Shown here one piece after another: positions 24,201-36,000 of a stretch of DNA of 64,000 nucleotides. The translations under genes were made by a program, and so were the position numbers. A model generated the notes under the pieces. That model ran no database searches, was not told where the DNA came from, and saw nothing but the letters and a program-made list of their open reading frames with translations. Every line of letters starts with the position of its first letter. Position 1 is the stretch's first letter. The DNA is from Rhea pennata (lineage: Eukaryota > Chordata > Aves > Rheiformes > Rheidae), in contig NC_084682.1 of NCBI RefSeq assembly GCF_028389875.1, positions 8,442,001 through 8,506,000 on the forward strand, read 5' to 3'.

Positions 24201-25560
24201 AGGTAGTACAAAGGAGACTATTGAATAGTCCTGGCTAGTGAGATTGCTTCTTGTTTGTCGTTATCCCCTCTGTTCTTAAAACACTGCGTGGATAGTTAAC
24301 CATGCAGTTCTTGGAGCAAAAACCTGTATGTCGCCTTGAAGATGTGAGGTGCTCTTTCAAAATCTGCAAGTAATTAACAGACCTACAAGTAAGTGTGTTG
24401 TACCTCTGCATTTTGTCTTTCCTGCTGCTGGGCAGTCATTACAGGTGATTTCTTAAAGGCTGGTAAGAAATAACCTTACGGGCTGGTGTGTTTGGTGCCT
24501 TGTGCTAAGACATGCAGAAGAACTAGCTAATCTGACAAGCAGTGGTTTAGGTGCTGTCTCCAGTGAGCGTAGTACAAGACCTGCTGCATTATACACGAAA
24601 GGAGAGATTACCATATATCGAATGAAGATTTTGGTTTCTTGATAGCCAGGAAGGGTTATTTCTTTTCTTGACCTTGTCAGTGGAGAGTCTGGGCCCATAT
24701 CACTTGTGCATGAGATGTCAGCTGGCGCCAAGTGAGATATCAGCAATGGAGATGATGTGTGGGTAATGCAGCAGATGAAAATCAATTAACTGCCAGTCTG
24801 AAATTTTTAACAGAAAGCCTGGATCCTAATACAAAGAATATGAAAGCTTGAATCCTTCCCCTCCCACCCCAAGTTATGATCTCTTTACATTCACATGATT
24901 CTGCTGAGCTTTTTTTTTTTTTTTTAGTATATTGAACATAGACAGTTACCAGAAAAGCAAGTAACAGGAATGTGCTTGAAGATGGGACATTTAAAGCTTC
25001 CTCTAAAGCATTTTAAATCTGGTCTCAAGAGACTTGAAGGCCTGTGTCAGTTAGGTCTGTACTTGCCTTACATCCATTCCCTGAAAACTTACCCTGGTTT
25101 ACACATCTCCTCCCAATGCTTTGGTCAGTATGCTGACTGTGGGTGGTTATTAAATTAAACGTGAAACATTAAATAAAAGAAATGAAACAGTAAATAAAAC
25201 AACCCCCAGAAATTTGTGGGGTTTTTTATTATTTTAAACATGCAACTGTCTTCTGTCTTCCTTTCTCCCCCAACTCTTAGTCTTAAATTTGTACCTCTTG
25301 AAGCCCTGCATTTCTGTCGGTGATAATTTGATACTGCTTCTGCTTGCACAGGTACCAGGGGTTTGCTAACTTTGCCTGCCAGCTTGGTTCACGTTACAGG
25401 TGTGTGGTATTGCATCAATGCATTTTACCAGCTCATTGTGTCTCCTGGTTTTCTGTAGGTGCAGTTGGAGCGAATCCGGCAGGCAGATTCCCTGGAGAGA
25501 ATCCGTGCAATCCTGAATGACACAAAACTGACGGACATTAATCAGCTTCCTGAAACATGA
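199..25560 (+). CDS. RABEP1: Rabaptin-5 (Rab GTPase-binding effector protein 1), 3' sixteen coding exons
   Basis: Rabaptin-5 is a coiled-coil effector on early endosomes; it binds Rab4 and Rab5, stabilises the Rab5 exchange factor Rabex-5 and links to GGA/AP-1 gamma-ear adaptors. Visible exons: 199-402, 1647-1807, 8304-8423, 11288-11423, 12189-12367, 13214-13339, 14014-14481, 16388-16492, 17269-17385, 18998-19096, 20008-20148, 20881-21070, 21364-21419, 22332-22430, 23240-23356, 25459-25560. Phases agree throughout. Together they give about 806 residues matching human residue 55 to the C terminus of 862, so roughly the first 54 residues lie upstream. Most of the protein is heptad-rich coiled coil. 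Exon 14014 carries the unstructured linker with the motif DFGPLV. Exons from 17269 to 20148 cover the Rabex-5-binding coil, and the last exons cover the Rab5-binding C terminus, ending LPET. Two stretches diverge clearly from human: exon 13214-13339 (linker) and exon 18998-19096. Orthology is very secure; individual splice ends are by inspection. Confidence 0.96.
403..1646 (+). other. RABEP1: RABEP1 intron, nothing else recognised
   Basis: This interval runs from the GTAACA donor to the TTATAG acceptor. Short open frames here are T-rich and look non-coding. No repeat family was recognised. Confidence 0.8.
5517..5554. repeat. GT microsatellite, 19 units
   Basis: A perfect GT dinucleotide run within a RABEP1 intron. 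Confidence 0.98.
6585..6870. promoter_or_regulatory. CpG-rich intronic patch with two CACGTG boxes
   Basis: A compact GC- and CG-rich stretch in an otherwise AT-rich 6.5 kb RABEP1 intron. It has CACGTG at 6611-6616 and 6772-6777, the second within GTCACGTG. Open frames exist on both strands but match nothing I recognise. It could be an enhancer or alternative promoter. Confidence 0.45.
9191..9219. repeat. T29 homopolymer
   Basis: An uninterrupted T run within a RABEP1 intron. Confidence 0.98.
10440..11085 (-). mobile_element. CR1 LINE fragment, antisense to RABEP1
   Basis: Read on the + strand, the segment follows the familiar reverse complement of the CR1 3' region: GACAGACATTTATG, then a TCTTAAAA block, then GTGGAGATTCTATAATCTC. 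Blocks like CATAGTCATGTTTTCT, a TGTCTCCACATCCTTTT element and AAACCAGATACAGTAATTGAGC follow in the expected order. An A-rich interruption lies at 10642-10672. It is diverged, 5'-truncated and non-coding, so it is an old copy. The ends are approximate. Confidence 0.82.
10642..10672. repeat. A-rich homopolymer inside the CR1 fragment
   Basis: Thirty-one bases of A with a single C at 10653. Confidence 0.95.
11424..14013 (+). other. RABEP1: Three short RABEP1 introns around exons 12189 and 13214
   Basis: The introns are 11424-12188, 12368-13213 and 13340-14013. A short TG-rich tract lies near 13808-13854. I see nothing else. Confidence 0.75.
14014..14481 (+). other. RABEP1: RABEP1 linker exon with gamma-ear-binding and caspase-type motifs
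   Basis: This is the longest coding exon of the gene (156 codons). It is rich in Ser, Gly and Asp and lacks heptads, so it reads as a flexible hinge between coiled coils. At 14221-14247 it encodes DESD followed by FGPLV. In human rabaptin-5 the FGPLV element binds the GAE domains of GGAs and gamma-adaptin, and the preceding DESD is a reported caspase-3 cleavage site. Both are intact here. The exon ends in a strong GTGAGT donor at 14482. Confidence 0.9.
14482..16387 (+). other. RABEP1: RABEP1 intron, nothing else recognised
   Basis: There are purine-rich stretches at 14560-14630 and 15050-15135, and a CGT/CGTC-rich snippet near 15563. No exon or repeat family was recognised. Confidence 0.75.
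16493..18997 (+). other. RABEP1: RABEP1 introns flanking exon 17269-17385
   Basis: The introns are 16493-17268 and 17386-18997. The second ends in a long T tract and an AAG acceptor before exon 18998. Nothing else is visible. Confidence 0.75.
19097..20880 (+). other. RABEP1: RABEP1 introns flanking exon 20008-20148
   Basis: The introns are 19097-20007 and 20149-20880. The first ends in an ATTTT pentamer repeat immediately before a GAAG acceptor. No other feature is visible. Confidence 0.75.
19969..19998. repeat. ATTTT pentanucleotide repeat abutting a splice acceptor
   Basis: About six ATTTT units end nine bases before RABEP1 exon 20008-20148, where the polypyrimidine tract would normally be. 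Confidence 0.95.
21071..23239 (+). other. RABEP1: RABEP1 introns around exons 21364 and 22332
   Basis: The introns are 21071-21363, 21420-22331 and 22431-23239. The middle one contains a TA/TG microsatellite at 21517-21569 and a T-rich tract before its acceptor. Confidence 0.75.
21517..21569. repeat. TA/TG compound microsatellite
   Basis: Alternating TA, TG, TA, CATA and TATG blocks in a RABEP1 intron. Confidence 0.95.
23357..25458 (+). other. RABEP1: Last RABEP1 intron
   Basis: It holds a TA-rich microsatellite at 23521-23580 and a poly-T run near 24910. No exon or repeat family was recognised in the remaining 2 kb. Confidence 0.75.
23521..23580. repeat. TA and TATG microsatellite
   Basis: A TA-rich run grades into four GTAT units in the last RABEP1 intron. 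Confidence 0.95.
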
Positions 25561-27476
25561 CACCCTGATGAGCGAGCTCCAAGGCTGCATTTGGGGTTTT
25601 TAACTCATCTTTATAGCAACATTAATTATTATTTAACTCTAACCGAGAGAGCAGAAGACAACAGAGGGGAGCAATGACTAAGTTTTGTTTCTAGAGGGGA
25701 GAAGATTTCGTACTGGGCAGGAAGAGAGCACAAGGGTGACTTGCAGTGTAGGAAGGAGAACTTTCTAATGGAAACACTAATGAGGTGTGGTGTTTCGTGT
25801 TCCACTGAGTGGGATCAGTCCTTATGTTCTGAAAAACTTTCCCCTCTTTCAGCCAACTTCGTAACCTAATATAGATTTTTGGAACGTTTACCTCTTGTCT
25901 TTCCCTCTTTCCTTTTCCCCCCACTACTGTGATCAAAGTAGCTGCTGGAAACCATATTGTCCCTCCAAAACGTTGAAGAGCAAAGTGGTTGAAGTTTTTC
26001 TGTTTGAATAGTCAGTAACAGTATTCAGCTAGCAGAGAGAATGAGGTGTAGAGTATGCTGTATGAATATTTTATATTAAAATATGACTTTATTAGCAGGA
26101 CACTGGATATTGATCTTATTTCAGTGCTTTTTTTTACCATTGACTTTGTGTTGAAGAATCTGAGTGCTGCTGAGATGTGGTGGACGTGAGCGAGCCGTGC
26201 GTATCCTGAACAGATAAATGCCAAGCCAAAAAAACAAAAAAAAAGTACTGAGAGCTTAGCTCCTGGAACTTTTTTCCTTTGAATTCTCATGCTTAAAGAA
26301 AAGCACAAGAAATGCACTGTTTTTTTAATCTCTTCTCACAAATTTAATTTTAAATATGGAATTACAACCAGTGCTTTCTCATCTCTGGAGCTGAGCAGTA
26401 TCTGTAATCCTGTCTCTGTGCAAAAACCCTACGCATTGTCTGCACGTTGGCTTGGGGTTTATGCAGATCTGTGGTGGATGGCACCTGAGCAGAGCTGTCG
26501 AGGTAAGATTGTGAATGAAGGAAAGTCAGCTTGACCGGCCGCCGCTTCTGGGTCAGTTTAGTAGTGCAGAAACCAGTGATTGCATTCTCGATCGTAGAGC
26601 ACAAAATGCACTGGAGCTGCATTAATCTGCTGGTTCTAGTTGAAAAGTACAGTGCATCTCTTATTTTAAAGTATGGTATCATGGTATTGCGTAGAGGTGA
26701 CTCCTACACTATCTCTTGTTTCTATAAATATACATTTAAATTACACTATGTGACACAACAGCAGAGAAGAAATGCTTGTGATTGATCAGGTGCTAGGATT
26801 AGGTTTCTTGTTGTATAAATACACAGTGTTAACATGGCCAGTCCTCCTCCTTTTTCTCCGTTTCCTGCTGTTTGAGGTATACAATTGGATGGCAACGGTT
26901 TCTTTTGGGTGGTGGTAATAGTGGTGGTGCAAACAGAGCTCTTAAACTGGCCTCTTGTTATGACTCAAATAGAAGAAAGGAAGCTGAGGCAGCTGCTCAT
27001 TACTGTCCAGGATTTATAACCTAGACTTGCCTCCGTTGTTTGTTGTTTTTCTTTATATACTTGGCTACAGACTTGAAGGTAGTGAGAAAAAACAGAAGCA
27101 ACAGAAAATGTTTCAAACAGTAATGCATATGCCTATTTTTAGGTGCTTAAATCCTATTTTTAGCAGTGTCAGTTCTGCTAATAATGTAAAATTAGAACCA
27201 GTGGTTTTGAAGAGGAATGCCTTAAACAGCCAAAAAAAATGTGAGCTCAATTGCTTGTCTTTTAATGCTAGAATTAAAGCATTTTATTCACCCTGGCAAT
27301 TAATTCCTTTCAAAGTCCTGACATCCAGAAGCCCTGTAATCCCCTGTTACTAATGACCAGACTAATAGACAGCAGAGTTGTCATCTTTCAGATGGCACTT
27401 AATGTCACTTCAAAGTGAAATTCAGTTAAATGTGGCTTAGGTTATTTATCAATCAGCTATTACCGTTTTACTGGGG

Positions 27477-27502
27477 TTTTTTTTTTTTTTTTTTTTTTTT
27501 TT
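27477..27502. repeat. T26 homopolymer in RABEP1 3' UTR
   Basis: An uninterrupted T run. Confidence 0.97.
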
Positions 27503-27814
27503 GTTAAATCTTTCTCAGTATTTGCTGTACAGTGAGGTGACAGCAGCTGCCTCCAGATGCATAAAATTGAATACCAGATGTTTTGGATTTAGTTTATGAA
27601 TGGATAAGGTCTTATTTTTGTGGATGCACATGGGAAAAATTTAGGCCTTTATTAGGATCTGTAGACTGAACAAGCTTTTGCCTATATTCCCTTCCTTCCT
27701 GAACACTAACTCTTAGCTGGTTACTGATACTTAACTTGTGCAGCAGTGTCTTAAAGAAGAAATCACTTCAGCAAGCTGAACACTTGAGGAAATGCACCTG
27801 AAGACCTATGCAGA

Positions 27815-28180
27815 AAATAACCCTTTAGCGGCGGTCGCTGAGCTGGCAAGGAAGCAGCCGGTAAGGGCGTTTCCGCATCCTTCCCTGGTCTAGGTGTCAG
27901 TGCCCGTTCTCAGCTGGCCGGCCTTGCCACACACAGACTTAAACAAGCGTGGCCGTAGCTGGCCGTGTTGGGTTGTTCTGAGTAGTACAGGGTTGGTGTG
28001 GTGCTCCCATAGCGTGTCTTTGCAAATCGTGTACCTGGCGTAGTATTGGTGTGGCGCTGTCAGACCGCAAATAGTGGCTGCAAGGTCTCTTTCCGTAGTC
28101 CGTAGGGAAAAACGGGTGAGTGGGGAGGTTGTGGTCGTCGTGAATGCCGTAACAGCCTTAGCGACTGCGGATTGGTGTTT
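27815..28180. other. CpG-rich patch in the RABEP1 3' UTR
   Basis: Local enrichment of CG dinucleotides (for example GCGGCGGTCGCTGAG near 27828) just before the 14-base GT minisatellite. It includes a loosely repeated element, GTTGGTGTGGTGCT near 27990 and ATTGGTGTGGCGCT near 28045. No coding match was recognised. Confidence 0.45.
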
Positions 28181-28182
28181 TG

Positions 28183-28230
28183 CATGTGTGTGTGTGCATG
28201 TGTGTGTGTGCATGTGTGTGTGTGCATGCT
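28183..28230. repeat. 14-base minisatellite (CATG followed by GT units)
   Basis: Three perfect copies of a 14-base unit made of CA followed by TG repeats, then a decayed fourth copy. Confidence 0.93.
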
Positions 28231-28591
28231 TGTGCATCTTCTCAGTAGACGCATGTGGGTCTAGTTTGAGGAGGCTGGAGGCGTAGGTGGTGGGGCACGA
28301 AGGCAGCTGAGAGGTGAACCTGGCTGGAAGGGGCTGTGTTGGCTGCTGTCTTTCTTGCTTTTAAACCAGGCACTGCAAAAGGCTGCGGAGTAATTTTTTT
28401 TTTTTTTAATTTGATCCAGTGAGGAAGGGTATATGGTTGTGGTGTGACTGTTTTCCTTTTTACCACCTTAGTCCATCGTACACCCTAATGTCTTTATTTC
28501 TGTTTAAGTACTAGCTATGACAGTTTTAGCACTGGGCTGTAAGAAAGAGTGATCTTTTTTTCAACAACTCATGCAAGTTAGGCGTGTTTGC

Positions 28592-28592
<1 letters not shown>

Positions 28593-28640
<48 letters not shown>

Positions 28641-28674
28641 TGTGTGTGTGGGTGTGTGTGTGTGTGTGTGGGTG
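28593..28674. repeat. Long GT microsatellite with GGGT interruptions
   Basis: A roughly 80-base GT tract interrupted by three GGGT steps. It is the longest dinucleotide repeat in the window and lies in the inferred RABEP1 3' UTR. Confidence 0.97.
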
Positions 28675-29641
28675 GCAGGGGGTGGGGGATGTTTAATGAC
28701 TGGAAACCTGACTGCTCACAGAAGTGGTGGGAGACGTGCCCAGTACAAGCTGCTGGCCTGCTTACCCTGAGGGGCCTTCCCTCCTGGGGGAGGAAAGCAC
28801 AGCTTCAAAAGCAGTAACTCAAAACTTCTGTGGATCTCAAACATAAGACATTTGCAGTGGCCTTTAAAGAAGCATGTGCCAAATTTGTAGAGCAAATTCA
28901 AAACACTGTAAATTAAGTGAAGCAAAAGTGCTTGAAGTGCATCTTCACTGGCTGGATTATGGTGATATTGCTCCCAGGAATATCCAGGAAAAAAACAATG
29001 ATATCCCTTCAGCTCTTACCTTCTGGGCCCTGAGTTGAGTAGGGTGGTCGGGTCTTCTCACCTCTTAGATTGCTAGCAAGCACTACGTCTAACCTGTCAT
29101 GTCAGCTACAATACACAGGGCACGTGGATTAGAAAACGATTCTGTTCGTGTGGACTGTAAAAGGGACGAGATCAAGTTTTGTATGCATTCCTGTACTTGT
29201 ATAGTCTTAATCTGTACAAAGGTGTTCTTGCAGCATGTCAGGTAACCTTGTTACCTAACTGGTAATAACAGCCCTCCTTTCCTTACAGCGGTATTTTGGC
29301 ACCTCTTACTGTGCCACTTTTGTAACAGTGCTGTAAAACTTTTCAAAATGAGCTTGACCATATCACTTTTTTTTTTTGGGGGAGGGGGGAGCAACAATAA
29401 TTTATTGCCCTCTAAAGTTTGTCTACAGCAAGGAAATAATTGGCCTTTTAAAATGTCTTCTCTAGAACCATCGTTTGCTAAAGGCAAACTGGCTGTTTGG
29501 AAGTAAATACTGCATTCCAGTGAGCCAAGCCATTGGTGTCCTGTGCAATTGTGGATGTGGAATTCTGCTGTCTACAGAATTCAAGTGTAACCATTTGTTA
29601 ACTGTATCGAAGGCGTGTCCTTAATGAAGAAAGTGTTCCAA

Positions 29642-29647
29642 ATTAAA
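29642..29647 (+). terminator. RABEP1: Candidate RABEP1 distal polyadenylation signal (ATTAAA)
   Basis: The hexamer is followed by an A-rich tract and then a GT-rich element within 60 bases. Competing upstream ATTAAA hexamers exist, so this is the best candidate, not a certainty. Confidence 0.5.
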
Positions 29648-29929
29648 AAAAAAAAAAAAGAAAAAGAAAAAAAAAGCTGCTGAAGTGTGTGCGCTTCTCT
29701 GGTTTTTGTACTCTGCCCTGTGCCACAGGTCCCCCCCGGGGTAACCACGCCATGGACCAGTGTAGGTCATGCCTCCCAAAAGAACCCTAGGGAGCTTTCT
29801 GGAGGAGGTAATACCATTCCACAGTAAGGGGCTAGCTGTAAGTATTGAATTATAACATACTTTTGTTTTAAAATACCTACTGCACAATCTCCTTCCAGGA
29901 AAAAAAGCAACACACACAGTAGGTAAGGA

Positions 29930-30070
29930 GTCTTATCAAAAGTATTTTATTTCATAGTCCATCTTTACAAAATAATATGAATAAGTAAAATGCCTATTAT
30001 TCAACTTACAAATCTTAAATATGCAAGAGGAATACCAAGAAAAAGAAAAGCTCATGCTGTTACAGATGTG
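29930..30070 (-). other. NUP88: NUP88 3' UTR
   Basis: Only about 140 bases separate the TAA stop from the inferred cleavage site, about 15 bases past the AATAAA signal. A GT-rich element (CTGTGTGTGTTGC on the minus strand) follows it. Confidence 0.75.
29946..29951 (-). terminator. NUP88: NUP88 polyadenylation signal AATAAA
   Basis: A canonical hexamer on the minus strand about 120 bases after the stop codon, followed by a GT-rich downstream element. Confidence 0.8.
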
Positions 30071-33000
30071 TTAGAAGTTCACATGGCTTCTGATGTCATT
30101 GATCTGTTTTACCATTTCCCTTATGTGTTCTCCCCTGCAAGAAAAATAAGTTCAAGTCAAAGGCTGAAAGTCATTTTTGTTTGAGACCAATCAGGAAGGA
30201 AAATACTTTAGTATCTTAGAAGCAGAGAATGGGAATGTTGTGGCAAGCCCTTTCCTTGATGACGGGCTGGATACAAACTGCTGAAGGATTCTCAAGAGAA
30301 AAAGCAGACTAGAAGCAGATTAACTTTAGTAGCAGCATTAAAGGGGCCGCTGCTGCTGTCACAGGCTGGCTAATTTTATGCCTCAAGGCAAGCCCTACAA
30401 GCTCCAGTCGGCCCCCTTATGCAGCAAAAGGGTTAAATTACACTGTAGAAATTTGAATAGGATTGCACAGCCTTGGATAAATAAAGAAATGGTACATACT
30501 GTCCTACGTGAATTAAATGGCATAAAACTGGACAAGTAGTTGCCTGAGGTTTCCCTTTAATTCTGTATCACTCCTGAAAACTGGTAATACTTAAATGCCA
30601 CAGCAGCGTTTCAGCAGAAGTACTGCTTGACAAAAATCTCTTGCCCTAACTTAAGAAAAACAAGCACTTTAATGAGCTTGGTGTGTAGTTGTAGCACTTC
30701 ATCTTTATTTCTTTCTACTGTTTATGTCTGAGTTGTCCATTCTGAGAATAGTATAAAATTTACATTCTTCAACATTTGATATTCACTAATACTTTGACGT
30801 GAAACCACCTACTCCTGTACTGACAGATTGGCTATACCAGTTATGAATAGCACTGACTCAGTTCTGTGACTGTTTCCAAGTTGCAAAAAATTCATCAGGC
30901 AGAAGTTAACTGTATTAATTGGACACGCATCCTTTGCCTAAGAACTGAGGGTACTTGTTTCAGTTTTCTATTTCAGCTGTTGCAGATTTCTGAAGTCTGT
31001 GTAGCTATTTACCTGCAGCCTTTTTGGAAAGGACAAGGCCTCTTAGAAAAATACTGATGGACACCTACAGCCTGCTTGGAATTGGCTTACATCAGCGCCA
31101 GCAGCTGAAGTATATAGGAAGATCCAAGCTTTAACTTACTCTTCTTTCAGAACGGTTTGGATGCACTTGCTCTGGTAGGCACTGAGGGTGATGCTGGGTT
31201 TTCGTGGACTGGTCCCCTTTTCCATCTTTTTCTGCTGGTAGTCCTTTTTCATTTTAACCTACAAGTCATGCACAAAATGGAGACCCTGCTCAGTGCTGCA
31301 CTGCTTGCTTGAGTGAAGGCATTTTATAGCTATGAACTGGTATGTCCTATTGCAAATAAATACAGATAGATATCAAGTGATTACTATGCCATTGCTCAAA
31401 GTACCAGGATACTGTTGAGAGGCAAACCACCAAGACTTTACAAATTGACTTAGAGCTTGCATCCCTCTCTCCTAGGATTAAAAAATGAAAGTAGGAAATG
31501 CATTTAAAATCTACTTCCTTTTTTGTTCAGCCTCCCACAAAGAGATGAGAAAGCCAGTGCTAGGACTAAGTGACTAACTGACTTAGGGTTTATTCTGGGT
31601 TGCAGTAGCTTATAATACTAAAAAGGTTCAGAAGTTATTTTAACATGTTGTTGCTAATTTAGCAAAAGCACAAAACTGCTTTATCTGGAAGGACTGCGTT
31701 GTGCTAACTCAGTGTGATTACGTGTAAGCGAAGCGTTGTCAATAATCTACCACCCAGATACTTTGTTACCTCACCTGTCTGATAGCATTGCCCAAGTGCT
31801 GCAGCTGCTCGTGTATTGTTTGCAATTCTTTCTTCATATCTTTTTCACTGTCTGATAAAACTGGAAGCTGAGAGTGGAAGCTACGAAGCACTTTCTTCAT
31901 CCTTCGGGTACAAAGCAAGAAACGCTGCTGAATTAACACTACTGGACCAGTTACGCCAAGGGACCTACAGTCCTGCACATGCCCGCGAAGCATCCTTTCG
32001 GGGCGCTCTGTCAGCTAGCATCACATAGCGTTTCTGAGTAGTAAGCTGACTCGGTCTGGACCTGCAGTAGTACCGAAAAATCACTACTAATCTCTAACAA
32101 AGAGAAGTTCAGAGGTTTGCTTTCTAACAAACCGGTGTGGTACCTTCTGCTTATTCTGTTCTTCTACCACACCTGCAAACTTTAATGTTACAGCAAGTGA
32201 TCTGTGACAAAACAGGGTAGTTTGCACTCACCTGTTCATAATATCTTCTTGCTTCTCTTTGGCTTCTTCATATTTGTCAGCCAAGCGCTCAGCCATTTCC
32301 CGCAAACTTTTCCTTTATGCAAGTAAGAAAATATTTACTTCAGATTTACACGGAAGACGGGCTGTACATGGAAATTGGATAAGGAGCCTGAAAGGGCTGG
32401 AGCAGGGAATGAACCTACTACATGCTTAATTCTAGCTGTTACCACATTCACTTTGTGACTCTGTCTTTCTGCCCAAAGTTGCATGGTTGCTGATATTTGG
32501 CTTCATAAAACAGCCAGAGGTTATACACACCTTTCCTCTCGACAGTAACTGAGATCTTCCAGTTGCTTCTTCTTCTGTCCCCACAACAGCTTCACTCTTA
32601 AAATAAAACCATACATAACAACAGTGCAATTGAATCAGGATTTAGGCTATACGGAAAGGATCACAGAACATGATTAACGCTTATGACTCTGTTCATCCGC
32701 ATCAGAGAAGTATTTTATGGGCTTGTTTATGTGCTTGTTTTCACTTTTTTTCTTTCCTCCAACAGTTACAAGATACCACACTAGTGTCCCCCCCGCCCCG
32801 CTTTCTCTTGTAATTCTGTTTAACTTTAGTATTCCGTTAGTCTTACAGGAGGAGGAGTCACGGAATAGATTTTGCTTATTTGTAACAGTTATTCCAGCAG
32901 AGGAGGTTAAATGCTGAGTACTTCGTGACATTGTTTCATAGAGACATTGTATAGTAGTTATGATTTTTTTCTCTTACCTTTGCTGAATTTCCTCTTTTGC

Positions 33001-36000
33001 CAGATCTTGTTTCAGTATATATTCCTCTCTGAACACTTGTGTGGCTCTGCTAAGAAGCTGGAGGCATTCTTCAGGGGGAGGAGCAGCATCTTTATCTGCA
33101 GACCTTCATACATGAGACATTTTTTTGCAATCCTACTTGTGCATGTTCCTTTGGAGGGATAAGCCATTTATACTATGTATGATAAGGACTTCAGATCAGA
33201 GATGGAAATGAGGTTCTGTAAAGCAGTCTTCCTACTGAGGAAATCCCAAAATATTTTAAGATACTCAAAACCCAGTGGGATGAGGTTCTGAACAACTCAA
33301 GTTAGCCCTGCTTGGAGCAGGAGGCTGAACAAAGATAACTTTGTGAAGTCCCTTCCAATTGAAATTGCTATGTGATGCTATGCCCTGTACAGAGAAGGAG
33401 GCAGGAGTTGGCTGCAGGAGCTTTGCCCCCTGTTACGAGCTATGCCCAAGGTAATAGGCTGTCTGATCAGAAACTGATGAACACAGAGTACTCTTAGGCA
33501 TCACCACCTCTTCAGCTTGCTTAGGAAAAGGTTTTTACTTACTTCAGAACCAAGGGATTGGCAGAACTACGCTGGAGGATGCTTCGGATATGCTTCTCGA
33601 AGGAATGCTGTGATTCAGCCAGGATACGGAGAGGGGAAACAGCAACATCGTTGTCCTCTCTAGTGCACAGCAGAGGTGGGGATGCAGGATGGACTGTACT
33701 TCTGCCAAAGACATACATCAAATGGTACAAAACTTTCATGATGTTTAAGCTACAGCACTTAAACATTAGTTAAGGAACTCCTCCACTGTGGAGTTAACGT
33801 ATTATAGCAGTAAGGCAGAAGTGTTCCAAGAATTATTTCAATGATGCACTAAAGCCAACTCTGGACAAGTTTGGTACAGCTTGCAGCCTCATCTTCCTCT
33901 GCTTGGACAGAACGGAAAAGAGCAAGAATTGCAAGTATCTATTTATTTCCAGGGAAGCAAGTTCAGTAACAAGGCAAGCAAGATCTCAGATAGCAGCACG
34001 ATCAGCTTTTCCAAGCAGCCTGCCAGGTCACCCTCCTACCTATATAATGTGAGCTAAGTGGGGTTTTAAGTAGCTGTAAGTAAAGCTATTTGAGCATAGT
34101 GCAAAAGAGATTTTTGCTTTTGTTTTTTAAAAAACAAGAGCTGTAAGGAAACTTGACTCTACATTAACATAAGCCTTAGCATGGTTGAAGATACCTGCAG
34201 TGTTCTTAGTAACAAATAAATGAAAATAGCTCCAAATATAGTGTTTGTTCACTTATCTGTGCAAAAGCAAATTCACCAAACTCATCTATATCATTCCCCC
34301 ATAACTCCAATCACAAAGGAAGGAAAGGTTGCTTTAGAAATGCACACTAAAATGCCAACTTTAAAGCAACTTAAGAGCCATTTTTTTTCCTTTCACTACT
34401 CCGTCCGTAAAGAGGTTTCAGATTTCCAAATTCATCATTATAAAAATATATATTAAAAAAAACTACCCAATAATAATGACAAAAATCTTTTGATGCAACT
34501 ACTGTGCTAACATGCATTAAGAGTGCTACAAATTAATTATGTATTTCCCCACCCCCCAACCTCCTTTTACCATTAAATAACTAGTATAACACCAGAGCTC
34601 AGCCAGGGAGTGCTCAGTAGAAAAACATCTGTGCTTTATGAGAGGTACAGACATCTAAGAGGAAAAGGATTTGAAAACAAAACAAAAAAAATCCTGAGAT
34701 TCATGTTTGTAAGACAGTCACCTCTGCACAGCTCACTTAAAACCATGGATTTCAATCCAATTAAGAATCACGTACAAGAGCGGCCTTGTAATACACTCAT
34801 AGGTGTTTGTGATGCAGATCATCGTAGGCCCCAAGATGTCAGAGACTATCCAAAATCCTCTAATGGGAGCAGGCTGCCTGAGGGAAGAAAACAGATGAAT
34901 TACTGACTCAAAACACGTTCTTTATGGCCGCAGTTACTGTGTACATTCACCGTTTTGGAAATGCTCTCATCGACAGCAGTCACCTTAAACCAGACAGGTT
35001 TCACTAAGGTAAGAACCACTTTCCAAAATGAGTCTTGCAAAATAATTACCCCGATAGCACATGGTCTGACTGGAAGTGAGCTACACAAGGAAACCCCATC
35101 CGGCCTGGGAGAGGCAGCACCCACACCACTTAAGTAAGTAAGTGTGAAACAGAAGGGAAGCCGCCTTGACTGAGGAAACTTTACACCACACCTCTAGTGC
35201 AGCACACGTACGTATATACATACATACACACCTCCTCGGGCAGGAAGGCTTCTGCCTGTACATTGATAATCTGCATACAATTAATCACCCTCAAATATTG
35301 GTTAAAATGCCCCTTCCTCAGGTAACTACCACCATCATTAGACTCTCTCCTCTACACTGACTCAGGGAGCCCTTCAGATGATTAGCATCTGCTAATAGAC
35401 ATTTTTTGAAGTTTCCTTATATTTAATACATAGCATTATATATTAATGATTAGGCCTTACTAAAGCCCTCCAAAAAACACACAGCAGATGGAAAAAGTGC
35501 AAAACAGTGCAGCAGATAATTGATCTTGAACCAGCCTGGGGTATCTCAGGAGTTCAAAATCAGATGTTCTTTTAGTTTCATCTTTAACATGCAAGCAAAA
35601 AGAACACGTCAATGTTAAGACCCTTAAGAAAGCCAAATCAAGCCCCAGAAGTGCACTGGGACATTGAAAACAATTTCTGCTATTTCAACAGATGTTTTCA
35701 GACAGTAACTTAGGAATTTACATTACAACCCTGACTGTGCGTTACAAGTCCTGATGCACATATTGATGATTATTTGAATTCTGTTAAGCTTACTCAATTC
35801 TCTCAATTGAGAAAATGCAGCAGGAGGGGCAAATCAAATATTTTGCATAGGAACTCTCTGATTTGGAATTAATAGCAAGGATTTGTATTTTACCTGCATG
35901 GCAACGGTTTTGTACAAAGAATATGTTCAACAAAGCATTTCTGTTCTGCTCCCAACTCCTGTAAACTGTCTTTGTCTTCTTCATCTACAAAGACGACAAA

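Larger units (their letters stand above)
25561..29660 (+). other. RABEP1: RABEP1 3' untranslated region (end inferred)
   Basis: No coding exon is visible between the RABEP1 stop and the NUP88 3' end. The best distal polyadenylation signal is ATTAAA at 29642-29647. It runs directly into a genomic A-rich tract and is followed by a GT-rich stretch around 29685-29712, as expected downstream of a cleavage site. Earlier ATTAAA hexamers near 26069 and 27273 could give shorter forms. Inside lie a T26 run (27477-27502), a CpG-rich patch (about 27815-28180) and two GT repeats. The true 3' end is an inference. Confidence 0.6.

Noticed and set aside
27890-28237. A 115-codon minus-strand frame rich in His and Thr
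   Set aside because: Its repetitive His/Thr residues come from translating the GT minisatellite.
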